A stretch of 64,000 nucleotides of DNA from Cyprinodon diabolis (taxonomy: Eukaryota; Chordata; Actinopteri; Cyprinodontiformes; Cyprinodontidae): assembly GCA_030533445.1 (NCBI GenBank), contig CM060065.1, positions 4,908,974 through 4,972,973 on the forward strand, read 5' to 3'. Below are positions 11,481-20,861 of the stretch, in pieces. Numbering within the stretch: position 1 is the first letter of the stretch; every line of letters begins with the position of its first letter. The position numbers were made by a program, and so were the translations under genes. The notes beneath the pieces were generated by a model. The model made no database searches. It was not told where the DNA came from and saw only the letters and a list, made by a program, of their open reading frames with translations.

Positions 11481-12522
11481 ACCAGCCAAGGACCACAGAA
11501 TATTTTGCGGCAGCTCTCCTCACGAAGCATCATGGGATTTGTTGTGGTGGTGACAAATAACTAAGATAGTGCAGCCACCTTGCGGTGTCGAATGGTCAGT
11601 TCACTATAGAGTCTAGTTCCCATTCTGTGTAGTGATGGAGGGGTTAGGGTGGGCCCTTTACTTCCGCAGAGTTTTGGCCCTGGTTTCATGACCCCTCCAG
11701 GCTTCATCCTGGGTTTATTGTGACCTCCTGGATGAGCTGTTAATCTGTTCATGTAAAGGTTTATCACCTGGTTATGTTGTCTGATGCTTCATGAAGATCC
11801 ACATGTTTTTAGCTCTTTCCAGACTAATAAATACTAATTCTTTTTTTCTCATCTGTTTGGGTCATGATTCATCAGTTCAGAGATTTTTTAGCATTAGTCA
11901 TGAGGAGAGGCTCTGTTTAACATTTTACACCCATGCCTGATTACGCCCTGACCTACAGAGGCCAAGAAATCAGCTCAAGATTTAATGAACGCTCAAACGA
12001 GGAGGCTGATTATAGTTTCCTATCCGTTCGGGTTGGTTTGGCCAAATTTTACTCTCTTTCAAAAGGAAATCTAAAATCGGAAACTTAAAGAGTCATTAAG
12101 TTGAATATACTTTTATGCAGCAGTCAACATGAATGCCGACTTTGCTTCTATTTAACAGCAGTGTATATGTACTGGAAAAAGCTGCATGAGACCCTTTAAT
12201 ATTCTAATGATATTGGCAACAAATCTGATTTTTCTTTTTTTGGCATTCCAGTTTTAATTTGTCCATAATAAGCACTTGTGTCCAACGTACACACCTTTGT
12301 TTCTTAAGTAGAAGTATAGATGCTGCAGTTTAAAAACATTCTGGTAAAAGTTGAAGTATCAACTTGACCTCTTTACTCAAGTAAAAGTGAAAAAGTATGT
12401 GCTCCAAAAACTACTTAAAGTATAAAAGTATAAAGAAACCTTTAAAAAAAAACACCCAGATGTCACCATATGAATTGAAAGCTCAATTTTTCGAGTATTT
12501 CTAAAAATTAGGGCCAAGGAGG

Positions 12523-12724
12523 AGGTTCAAGGGAGTCAGAGTCTGGCTCAGGCTTGCTAACCGTAACTGGCAAACACTCTGGCACTGGAGAGACGTCCTC
12601 TGTCTCTTTAAGTACAGACCCCCTGATGAGCAGATGAGCGACAGGTGGTAGCAATCAGCTCCGGCTCCAGGAGATCTAGTACGCCCTCTGGTGGAGAAAG
12701 TAGACAGACCTCCAGATCCCAACT
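12523..12724 (-). repeat. Truncated 3' LTR of minus-strand gypsy element
   Basis: 202 bp match the U3 part of the 17056-17788 LTR, with one internal deletion of about 16 bp. About 510 bp of R-U5 sequence are missing, yet the sequence still abuts GGAGG, the apparent target duplication. The first base next to the polypurine tract (plus 12724-12725) is changed compared with the other LTR. Confidence 0.8.
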
Positions 12725-15700
12725 GTACCCCCCCTCAACGACCGCCTCCTGGCTGTCCAGAGGAGGTAGATGGCAGAGACTCACGGTATTCATCGATCAG
12801 GGCAGGGTCCAGAATGAAGGATCCAGGAACCCAAGTGCGATCCTCCGGACCGTAGCCCTCTCAGTCGACCAGGTACTGCCAGCCGCTCCCCCTGCGACGG
12901 GAGTCTATGATCTGGCGAACGGTGAAGGCAGGGTGACCATCAATGTCCCGGGCGGGTGGAGGGGAGTCGGACGGAGGGCAAAGAGGGCTGGTCAGGACAG
13001 GTTCGATCTGGGACACGTGGAACTATGGGTGGATTCGGAGTGAGGATGGCAGATGCAGGCGGACGGCAGACGGGTTGATTACAGACTCGATCTTGTATGG
13101 GCCGATGAACCTAGGAGAGAGTTTACGGGACATGAACTTGAGGGGAATGTCACGAGTGGAGAGCCAAACCTGTTGTCCTATGGCACCTGTGTGTAGGTGG
13201 GAGCAGGGCGTCGTTTGCGGTCTGAGAATCTCTTATTTTGAGCGGAGGTCCAGTTCAGAGCTGATATGGTGTCCTTCCAAATCTTACGGCAGCGGCGAAT
13301 GTGATGATTGACAGAAGGGACAGAGATTTCCTTTTCATCAGCGGGGAACAAGGGTGGCTGATAACCTAAGGACACCTCAAAAGGGGACAGACCGGTTGCA
13401 GACGAAGTGTGTGAGTTGTGTGCATATTCTACCCAGTGAAGATATTGGCTCCAGTATATCGGGTTGGTTGACGTGAAGTAACGGAGGGTAGATTCCAGTT
13501 CTTGGTTCATGCGTTTCGTTTGTCCGTTGGATTGTGGGTGATAACCTGAAGTAAGAGAGAATTTGGTATCAAGAGCAGAACAGAAATGTTTCCAGACCTG
13601 TGCGGTGAATTGAGGGCCTCTGTCTGACAGGATTTCCTGGGGGATTCCATGAAGTCCGAACACGTGTTTTTTAGGAGCTGTGCTGTTTGGAAGGCAGTCG
13701 GAAGTTTTCTGAGGGGAACAAGATGGCAGGCTTTTGAAAATCTATCAATGATTTTGAGGATTGTTGTCATATCTTTAGATGCAGGCAAACCGGTTACAAA
13801 ATCCACAGCAATGTGGGACCAGGGGCGAGATGGAACAGGTAGCGGATGGAGAAGACCAGAGAGAGGTTGATGTTATGGTTAATTGCGAGCGCAGACGGGA
13901 CAGGCTAGGACATACTCTTTGGTGTCTTTGTGCAGAGAATGCCACCAGAAACGGCGAGAGATCAGGGCTATGGTTCTACTTACTCCGGGGTGAGCTGAGA
14001 ACTTTGCAGAGTGCATCCAGTGGATGAGACGGGACCTGACAGAAGAGGGTACGTACGTACGTCTTGTTGGGTGGACCATTTCCTGGGTCGGGTTCAGAAG
14101 CTTGGGCCAATTTGATCAGGTCGGAGATTTCCCAGGAGACTGTAGCCACCGTGCAGCTGGCAAGGAGAACGGAGTCCGGGGTTTCAGGTTTGTCGGGCGA
14201 GTACAGGCAAGAGAGTGAGTCGGGTTTGATGTTCTTGGAACCAGGCCGGTAGGATATAATCAGGTTAAAACGAGAGAAAAACAGAGACCAACGGGACTGA
14301 CGGGGATTGGATCGTTTTACAGACTGAATGTATGATACGTTTTTGTGATCTGTCCATACCAGAACGGGATGCTCTGCGCCCTCCAGCCAATGCCGCCATT
14401 CTTCCAGAGCAAGTTTTATTGCGAGGAGTTCTCTATCTCCAACATCATAATTTTGCTCTGCGGGCAAAAGTCTGCGGGAGAAAAAGGCGCATGGATGAGT
14501 CTTTTGGTCAGAATCAGACACTTGGGACAAGACTGCCCCCACCCCAGAATCAGAGACATCCACCTCCAGGATGAACTGCTTGGAGGGGTCAGGTTGGACG
14601 AGGATGGGTGCACTAGAAAAAAGAGCCTTGAGTTTATTAAATGCAGCCCCAGCCTCTGCAGACCAGTGAAAAGTCCTTCTGACGGATGTCAGGGCAGTGA
14701 GAGGCTGAGCTGCCTGACTGTAGTTTCGAATAAACCTTCTGTAAAAATTAGCAAATCCCAGAAACCTTTGTAGTTGTTTGCGAATTTCAGGAGTGGGCCA
14801 GTCCAGAACCGCCTTGATCTTGTCCTCAGACGGCTTCACCTGCCCGCCCTCAAGCACAAAACCTAGAAAGGTTACAGAAGGACGGTGAAACTCACACTTC
14901 TCAGCTTTGACAAAAAGTTTGTTTTCAAGGAGTCTTTGTAGAACCAAACGGACGTGTTTCTTATGTTCAGACATGTTCTTGGAGTAGATCAGAATGTGGT
15001 CGATATAGACAAAAACGAAGATATTGAGAAAATCCCTCAGAACATCATTAACCAGGGCTTGAAAACAGGCAGGGGCGTTGGTCAGACCAAATGGCATTAC
15101 TAGATACTCGAATTGCCCTAGAGGAGTTTTAAATGCAGTCTTCCACTCATCTCCTTCGCTTATTCTGGGGAGATGATAGGCGTTTCATAAATCCAACTTG
15201 GTGAAAACTGAGGCTCCTTGGACGGGTTCAAAGGCAGATGCAAACAGGGGTAAAGGGTATTTGTTCTTAACAGTTATTTGGTTCAAACCTCTGTAATCAA
15301 TACAAGGTCGCAGAGATCCATTCTTTAACCCACAAAGAAGAAACCGGCCCGATAGGAGATGAGGAGATGATATTGTAGAGTCGACTGCTAGGGAGGGGAG
15401 CCCCAGGTAACAGGTCTATGGCACAGTCATATGGTCTATGTGGGGGAAGAGATAGTGCACTGACCTTACTGAAAACTGGTGCTAGGTCGTGGTAGTCAGA
15501 AGGTACTGAAGAAAGATCAGGCGGTTCAGCTTCCTGATGACTGGCCCGGAGATTGAATCGAAGGAGCTGCAGAGCGGAGACAGGAAACATGGCAGGATGC
15601 AGACCAGGACTCAACATGTCTTTTAGACCAGTTTATTATTTATGAGGATTATGAAGTTCCAGCCACTCATATCCAAGGACTAAGGAAGAACTGGCAGATG

Positions 15701-16001
15701 GAAATACAAAGAAGGATATTGTTTCTCTGTGGTTTCCGGAGATTAAAAGTTCGAGCAGCTTAGTCTGGTTTGTGACCTGAGGTAACTTCTTTCCGTCGAG
15801 AGCTGAGACTCTAAGAGGTTTACTCAATGGAGTGGTCTCTAAGTTAAATTGTTGAACCAAATTAGAGTCTATTAGATTCTTCTCACATCCAGAGTCAATC
15901 AAAGCAGATAATGTGAGGGATTGATCCAAGAGAAACAGACTTGCAAGTAACAGCAGGCGAGGAGTTTTTTCAGATTGAAGATGGTCCGCCAGACTCCTCA
16001 T
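12725..16001 (-). pseudogene. Pol remnant of minus-strand gypsy element
   Basis: Fragments on the minus strand run in the normal order: protease with ALIDSGCEKN (16001-15636), linker (15617-15297), RT and RNase H (15097-13976), integrase zinc-binding part ([13 protein letters not shown] and CPVC, 14079-13879), integrase core ([34 protein letters not shown], 13806-13178), and chromodomain remnant (about 12950-12790). Breaks include an in-frame TGA at plus 15185-15187 in the RT, a YIDH instead of YIDD at the RT active site (plus 14996-15007), frame changes in the integrase, and an in-frame TGA in the chromodomain (plus 12861-12863). The element cannot move itself. Confidence 0.9.
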
Positions 16002-16336
16002 TTCCTCAGGCGGACCCAGAGTTTTACCTTAGCTGGGCAGGTAGAAACAAAGTGACCAGGTTCTCCACAATGAATGCAAAGGTTCCCCTTGAATCTCCTT
16101 TGCCTCTCCTCGGTTGTGAGCCTGGTATGACCGATCTGCATAGGCTCTACTTCTGAGGATTCTGTGGAGGGAGAGACGTAATGAGTCTTAGAAACAGGAA
16201 CAGATACAGGTTGATTTCTGCTCTTTGGTCTGAACTCAGCTTCAGAGGACTCTGAAAGAAGAGAGGTGTCATTAGTCTTAGCTGCTGGGACAGGAACAGA
16301 AAAAACATGGCTTCTAACTCTTGACTTGAATCTAGC

Positions 16337-17061
16337 TCACAATCTGTTATCCAGGCGGATAGTTAATCTGATGAGCTCTTCCAAGGTTGCTGGCTCATCG
16401 ATAGTGGCCAGCTCGTCCTTAATGGATTCATCTAGTGCGTGGAAATAAGCGCTTTTGAGCGCAGATTCATTCAACCCGGAAGCGGCAGCTTTGACCCGGA
16501 AGTCGATTGAAAATTCGGCTACGGATCTATTTCCTTGTTTTATATCTAAAAGATCACGAGATTCAGTGGATTTATCAGTGTCTTGGTTGAATACTTGTGA
16601 GAATTCTTGGATAAATTGTTCAAAAGTACAAACAAAGCTGGATTCAGAAGAGAATCTGGCCTCCGCCCATTCGAGGGCTTTTCCGGACAACTGAGACAGA
16701 ATAAAGGCAATTTTCTTCTTGTCATTTGGAAAACTGGACGGCGAATGTTCAAAAATAAGTTTACATTGAAACTAAAATCCTTTACACTTACTTGGAATGC
16801 CAAAAAACTTTTCAGGAAGTGACGGACCGGGTTCTGACCTGAGTGGAGGATTAACCTCTTGAACCGGAAGTTGAGCCGGCTCCGTTCTTGGAGTAGCCTT
16901 CTGTAGATAGCCGGCTATTTCCTGTAGAGAGCGGTTTGTCTGATCATGACGTGTGTTTAACTCACGGAGGGCGGTGTCGTGGCTTTGAATCAGAGTACGT
17001 TGTTGCTCCAACATCCTCCGGAGTGTATCTGCTTAGTCTGTTTGCCAGAGTGTTCTGTCAT
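16337..17061 (-). pseudogene. Gag remnant of minus-strand gypsy element
   Basis: The start ATG at the LTR border leads into a frame that is lost within about 15 codons. The capsid-related sequence continues in another frame (17014-16772, a coiled-coil-like N-terminal part) and then in a third (16690-16337, with [17 protein letters not shown] and [24 protein letters not shown] blocks). A zinc knuckle of the CCHC type (C-x2-C-x4-H-x4-[15 protein letters not shown]) is readable on the minus strand at about 16070-16025. Gag packages element RNA in virus-like particles. The frame changes show it is inactive. Confidence 0.85.
17044..17055 (-). promoter_or_regulatory. Self-primer binding site of minus-strand gypsy element
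   Basis: On the minus strand GAACACTCTGGC follows the LTR end. Its last 11 bases are perfectly complementary to GCCAGAGTGTT (plus 17637-17647 complement), about 31 nt downstream of the TATA-like word. Confidence 0.72.
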
Positions 17062-17788
17062 GTTTGGCTTAAGGTTCCTAACCCACATGCAGAACACCCG
17101 GAAACAGGAGAAAAGTTCAAAGATTTATTAAGAGATGTTTCAGCACAGAGAATAAACAGATCCAGGGGGTTAATCTGAGCCGGGACTGGTCACGAGTGGG
17201 TTCACTGCAGAGGGGGACAGAGAAGTTAGCTGATGTCCAGATAATAATCAGAATGTGAGTGGGCAGGTCTGTACCTGTTCTGAAGTTTGAGCTTAGCGGC
17301 TGAGGGGGGCGACCTTGAGGGTCCAGAGGCTGTCGGCAGGCTGAGGGCTAGGCGGAGGCAGAGCTTGGTTTGAGTGTTTGCAGATAACTGGTTTGAGTTT
17401 CCCTTCTAGATTCTTCAGAGAGCGGGCAGGCAGGTCTTTGGCAGGAAAGATTCTCCAGGGTTCTTCAGAGATCAGGCAGGCAGATTTCCAACAGAGAAAC
17501 TCTTCAGGGTTTTCAGGTTTTCAGGCAGGTTCAACCTGGGAAGCAGAAAGGAGAAAAATCGGATCAGGTTCAGGTTTCAAGGGAGTCAGAGATTCAGACA
17601 GGCAGGTTGGCTCAGGCTTGCTAACAGTAACTGGCAAACACTCTGGCACTGGAAAGACGTCCTCTGCCTCCTTAAGTACAGATCCCCTGATGAGCAGATG
17701 AGCGACAGGTGGTAGCAATCAGCTCCGGCTCCAGGAGATCTAGTACGCCCTCTGGTGGAGAAAGTGGACAGACCTCCAGATCCCAACA
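17056..17788 (-). repeat. 5' LTR of minus-strand gypsy element (733 bp)
   Basis: Read on the minus strand it starts TGTTGGGATC and ends CATGACA. A TATA-like TACTTAAG lies about 31 nt before GCCAGAGTGTT (plus 17637-17647), which is the likely mRNA start. The gag ATG (plus 17059-17061 complement) is inside the LTR's last bases, as in the other element. Confidence 0.85.
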
Positions 17789-18270
17789 GGAGGGAGGTCC
17801 TGTTGGTCTCCATCTCCCGATACGCACTCGCCTGTGTCCGACCTTTCAGACATTTCAACATCTTTTTCTGAATCCGACATTGTAGCATGGCATAGACATT
17901 TCACTTTTGCAGTTTGAAGAACACCTGCTTGCTTCTGATGATTTCCTTAGCTAACCAATGAGTGTTTGTGTTATATGACTCATCCAATGACACTAGTTTT
18001 CACTAGATGTGGATGGAGCCAATGATCTGCATTGGATGGCGCACATGACGGGAAATAAATATTTATAAAATTTAAACCAAAGCCAAGAGAAACGAATGAT
18101 GTTTTTTTTTTAAATGTAAGGAATAGAAAGTACAGATACTTGTGTGAAAATGTAATGAGTAGAAGTCAGAAGTAGGAGGAAAAATAAGTAATGGAGTAAA
18201 GTATAGATACCTAAATAGTGTACTTAAGTACAGTAACAGAGTATTTGTACTTCGTTACTTGACACCTCTG

Positions 18271-19073
18271 ATAATAAGCAGAGTATATAATGTTTCATAT
18301 TTAACTTCAGCCAATCTGAATACTTTATTTGGTGCAGCTAAAGAACAAAGAAGAAAGTAGTTTTAGTGCATGATTGCATCTAAATCACATACGTCTGGTT
18401 AATTCAGGTTATAGACTTCAATTCTTTCTCCACTCTGCTTCTTGCAAACCTCATTATTTCCATCCAAACTAGGTAGATGGGAGTGATTTTCTGTTATAAA
18501 GCTGTCTGAACTGTACAGTACAAAGGCAGATAATTGCAGTGAAAATGAGACAGATGGTTACAGCAGCCTCCTCTGACACTTTAAAGTGAAGTACCTAAAT
18601 TGGGCTCATCTTCATTTGACTGAGATCTGCCTGAAGCTTTTCACCTCCAATGATTTGCACACATTCGCTATTTAGGAGTTTTATTTCTCCCTCTCTAATA
18701 TCAACAAGACTTCTGGAGCTCCTATTTTTAGAGACTTTGATCAAACCCAGCCTGCATACTTTGAGCTTTACTGTCTTACTTTGAGCAGACGGAGCAGCTG
18801 GACTGGCTTCATCTCCACTTTCTCTCTTCCTCACATCCCAGCTTCACCTATAGGTATCAGAGCAGACATGCAGCATGTTCCATTCTGTCCTTGAACCTTT
18901 AAAGGAGAAGTCCGGTCAGCAAGGAGTGACCAATGGATCGTTATCTATTCCTAAAACTGATACACTGGTGATTTAATGAATTTGGCGTTAATCAGTAAGA
19001 AAATAAAAATAATAATTTTTGTCACTATCACTATCTGAATATGACCAGACTTTTCCTTTAAAATGTATAAAAT
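18271..19073. other. Intron between nested hAT/gypsy and second gypsy element
   Basis: It begins with the hAT target duplication and ends with AAAAT (19069-19073), the 5-bp target duplication of the plus-strand gypsy element. No gene was recognised; a 79-codon minus frame at 18595-18834 has no motif. Confidence 0.5.
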
Positions 19074-19785
19074 TGTTGGGATCTGGGGATGTACCACCTT
19101 CCTCCAGCAGGGTGCGCCGTGGGTCTTCTGGGCTGGAGCCCTCCAGCACACCTGAGACGCATCTACTCATCAGGAGACCTTCCCTTTATAAGCAGCTGCC
19201 AGACCTTCCTTCAATGCCCCAGTGTTGACCTTAGTTCGGTTAGCAACCTGAGCCTCTGTAATCTGAAAGAATCTAAGTTGTCTCTAAGTGAGAAAACTGG
19301 TTCTAACCTTCCTCTGTCTTTGCTCACAGGAAACCTGTCTCAAGCCTGAAGCTCTGGGTGAGCTTAACCTGCCTTCCAGCCCTGGTGAGCCAAACCTGAA
19401 GATTCCTATTTTGATTTCCCCTGCTGCTCTCTGAGAAGAGCTTGAAACTCTGATCAAGGTCTGCCATTCAAAGTCAGAAGCTAGATGCTGCAGCTGCTTG
19501 TGTACTCTGCTGAACCAACAGTCTCTGGACCCAACGGTTCCCTCTCTCACAAGAGAAGCCTGGACCCCGTCAAGGTAGAATCAAAATTAACTAAAGGGAC
19601 TCTTTAATCATCTGCCTGCCCCGCTAATCAAACTATCATCTCTGCAGACTTCAGTGAACCCAACCCGGACCTGTTCCAGATCCAGTTCATGTTTTTGTGT
19701 CAACATCCTAAATAAACTCTGTTAAACTTTTACCCAGCCTCCGTTGTGTTCTGCATGTGGGTTTGATATAAAACAAATCATGACA
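19074..19785 (+). repeat. 5' LTR of plus-strand gypsy element
   Basis: A TATA box (TATAAG) is at 19187-19192. The predicted mRNA start is near 19216, where GCCCCAGTGTT is largely complementary to the sequence just after the LTR. AATAAA (about 19710) gives a polyadenylation signal. The last bases include the gag ATG at 19780-19782. Confidence 0.93.
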
Positions 19786-20859
19786 GAACACTACGGCCAA
19801 ACACAAAGCCCAGCAGATCACCTCCGGAGGAGGCTTGAGGAACAGGACGCTCAGATCCTTGGACATGCACATACCGTCCGTGAGTTACACACTAAAGTTG
19901 AACGTCAGAACCAAATGCTACAAACGTATGCCAGCTACATGGGAAATGCTAATGCCACGCCAGCAGTACGTCCTGTTCCGGATCCACTTCCGCCTCTAAG
20001 GTCACCGGCAGTGACGTCATTTCCTGAGTTCCGTCCAAGTCCGCCTGAAAGATTTTCAGGTAACCAAAAGGATTGTAAGGGATTTTTGTTTCAATGTCGT
20101 TTACTTTTTGAGCACTCTCCCGGCAGTTTTCCGAATGATAGGAAAAAAATATCCTTCATTCTATCTCAACTCACTGGACGAGCTCTTGAATGGGCGGAGG
20201 CAAGGTTCTCTTCAGAGTCCAGTTTTTCTTGTACATTTTCCGAGTTCATATCTGAGTTTTCCCAAGTATTTAACCACGACTCAGATAAAACAATTGATTC
20301 CCGAGCCCTGCTAAATTTAAAACAGGGAAATTCTACAGTGGCTGAGTTCTCCATTGACTTCCGGGTTAAAGCCGCAGCCTCAGGTTGGAACGAATGCGCA
20401 CTTAAGAGTGCTTATTTTAAGGCTTTAAATGATAACATCAAAGACAAACTAGCCACAATCGACGAACCAGCTAGTTTGGAGGACTTAATCCGTTTAACCA
20501 TCAGACTGGATAACAGACTCCGAACTAGAAATAACTCTAGACAAAGAAGTCTAAATTTTTCTTTGTCAGCTCCTGCATTTAACAATGCTTCTGTTTTTTC
20601 TGGACATGCAGAACCCAGTTCCAAGCCAAAGTCTAAAAACCAGACTCTTTCTGTGCCTGTCCAAGTCTCTCACTCAGATGGAGCGGTGGTCGAACCCATG
20701 CAGATTGGACACACAAGGCTATCCCCTGAGGAAAGACAAAGAAGATTTAGAGGCAATCTGTGTCTGTACTGTGGTGAGACTGGCCATTTCATTGCTTCAT
20801 GTCAAAAGCCAGGGCCCGTCAGAGGAATTGAGGAGTCTGACGGGCCATCTGAAAACTGA
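19780..20859 (+). CDS. Gag of plus-strand gypsy element
   Basis: An uninterrupted 359-codon frame starts at the ATG that lies in the last six bases of the LTR (MTEHYGQTQ...). A coiled-coil-like segment ([11 protein letters not shown]) sits near residues 15-35. A capsid-like block around residues 120-260 contains [14 protein letters not shown] and [21 protein letters not shown] zinc knuckle ([14 protein letters not shown]) is near residues 328-341. This is the structural protein expected to assemble particles and bind element RNA. The protease-pol frame is in a different frame (+1 relative to gag) and overlaps its end. The minus-strand element has the same start position. I see no stop in this gag, but activity is not implied. 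Confidence 0.93.
   Translation: MTEHYGQTQSPADHLRRRLEEQDAQILGHAHTVRELHTKVERQNQMLQTYASYMGNANATPAVRPVPDPLPPLRSPAVTSFPEFRPSPPERFSGNQKDCKGFLFQCRLLFEHSPGSFPNDRKKISFILSQLTGRALEWAEARFSSESSFSCTFSEFISEFSQVFNHDSDKTIDSRALLNLKQGNSTVAEFSIDFRVKAAASGWNECALKSAYFKALNDNIKDKLATIDEPASLEDLIRLTIRLDNRLRTRNNSRQRSLNFSLSAPAFNNASVFSGHAEPSSKPKSKNQTLSVPVQVSHSDGAVVEPMQIGHTRLSPEERQRRFRGNLCLYCGETGHFIASCQKPGPVRGIEESDGPSEN
19786..19797 (+). promoter_or_regulatory. Self-primer binding site of plus-strand gypsy element
   Basis: Directly after the LTR end, GAACACTACGGC is complementary to the predicted first bases of the element mRNA (GCCGCAGTGTT in the 3' LTR, one mismatch; GCCCCAGTGTT in the 5' LTR, two mismatches). No obvious tRNA 3'-end complement (TGG-starting site) is present. 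This matches the Tf1/sushi self-priming scheme; function is inferred. Confidence 0.7.
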
Positions 20860-20861
20860 AA

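Larger units (their letters stand above)
12523..17788 (-). mobile_element. Ty3/gypsy chromovirus (Tf1/sushi-like), degenerate
   Basis: The order on the minus strand is 5' LTR (17056-17788), gag, protease, RT/RNase H, integrase, chromodomain remnant, polypurine tract, truncated 3' LTR. The element lies inside a hAT element, with GGAGG at both junctions (12518-12522 and 17789-17793). The first 11 nt predicted for its mRNA are perfectly complementary to the site just after its 5' LTR (see findings). It has many frameshifts, in-frame stops and an altered RT active site, so it is non-autonomous. It is related to, but clearly distinct from, the plus-strand element 1.3 kb away. Confidence 0.92.
12273..18270 (-). 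mobile_element. Non-autonomous hAT element, split by a gypsy insertion
   Basis: The parts 12273-12522 and 17789-18270 are the two halves of the same element that is intact, in opposite orientation, at 52506-53205. The right terminus reads CTTGACACCTCTG; the left terminus is decayed (CACTTGTGTCCAACG). An 8-bp ATAATAAG duplication flanks it at 12265-12272 and 18271-18278, the size expected for hAT. The right half carries the subterminal AAGTACTTAAGTA-type words (GTACTTAAGTACAGTAACAG) of a widely spread fish repeat. No transposase is encoded. Confidence 0.88.
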
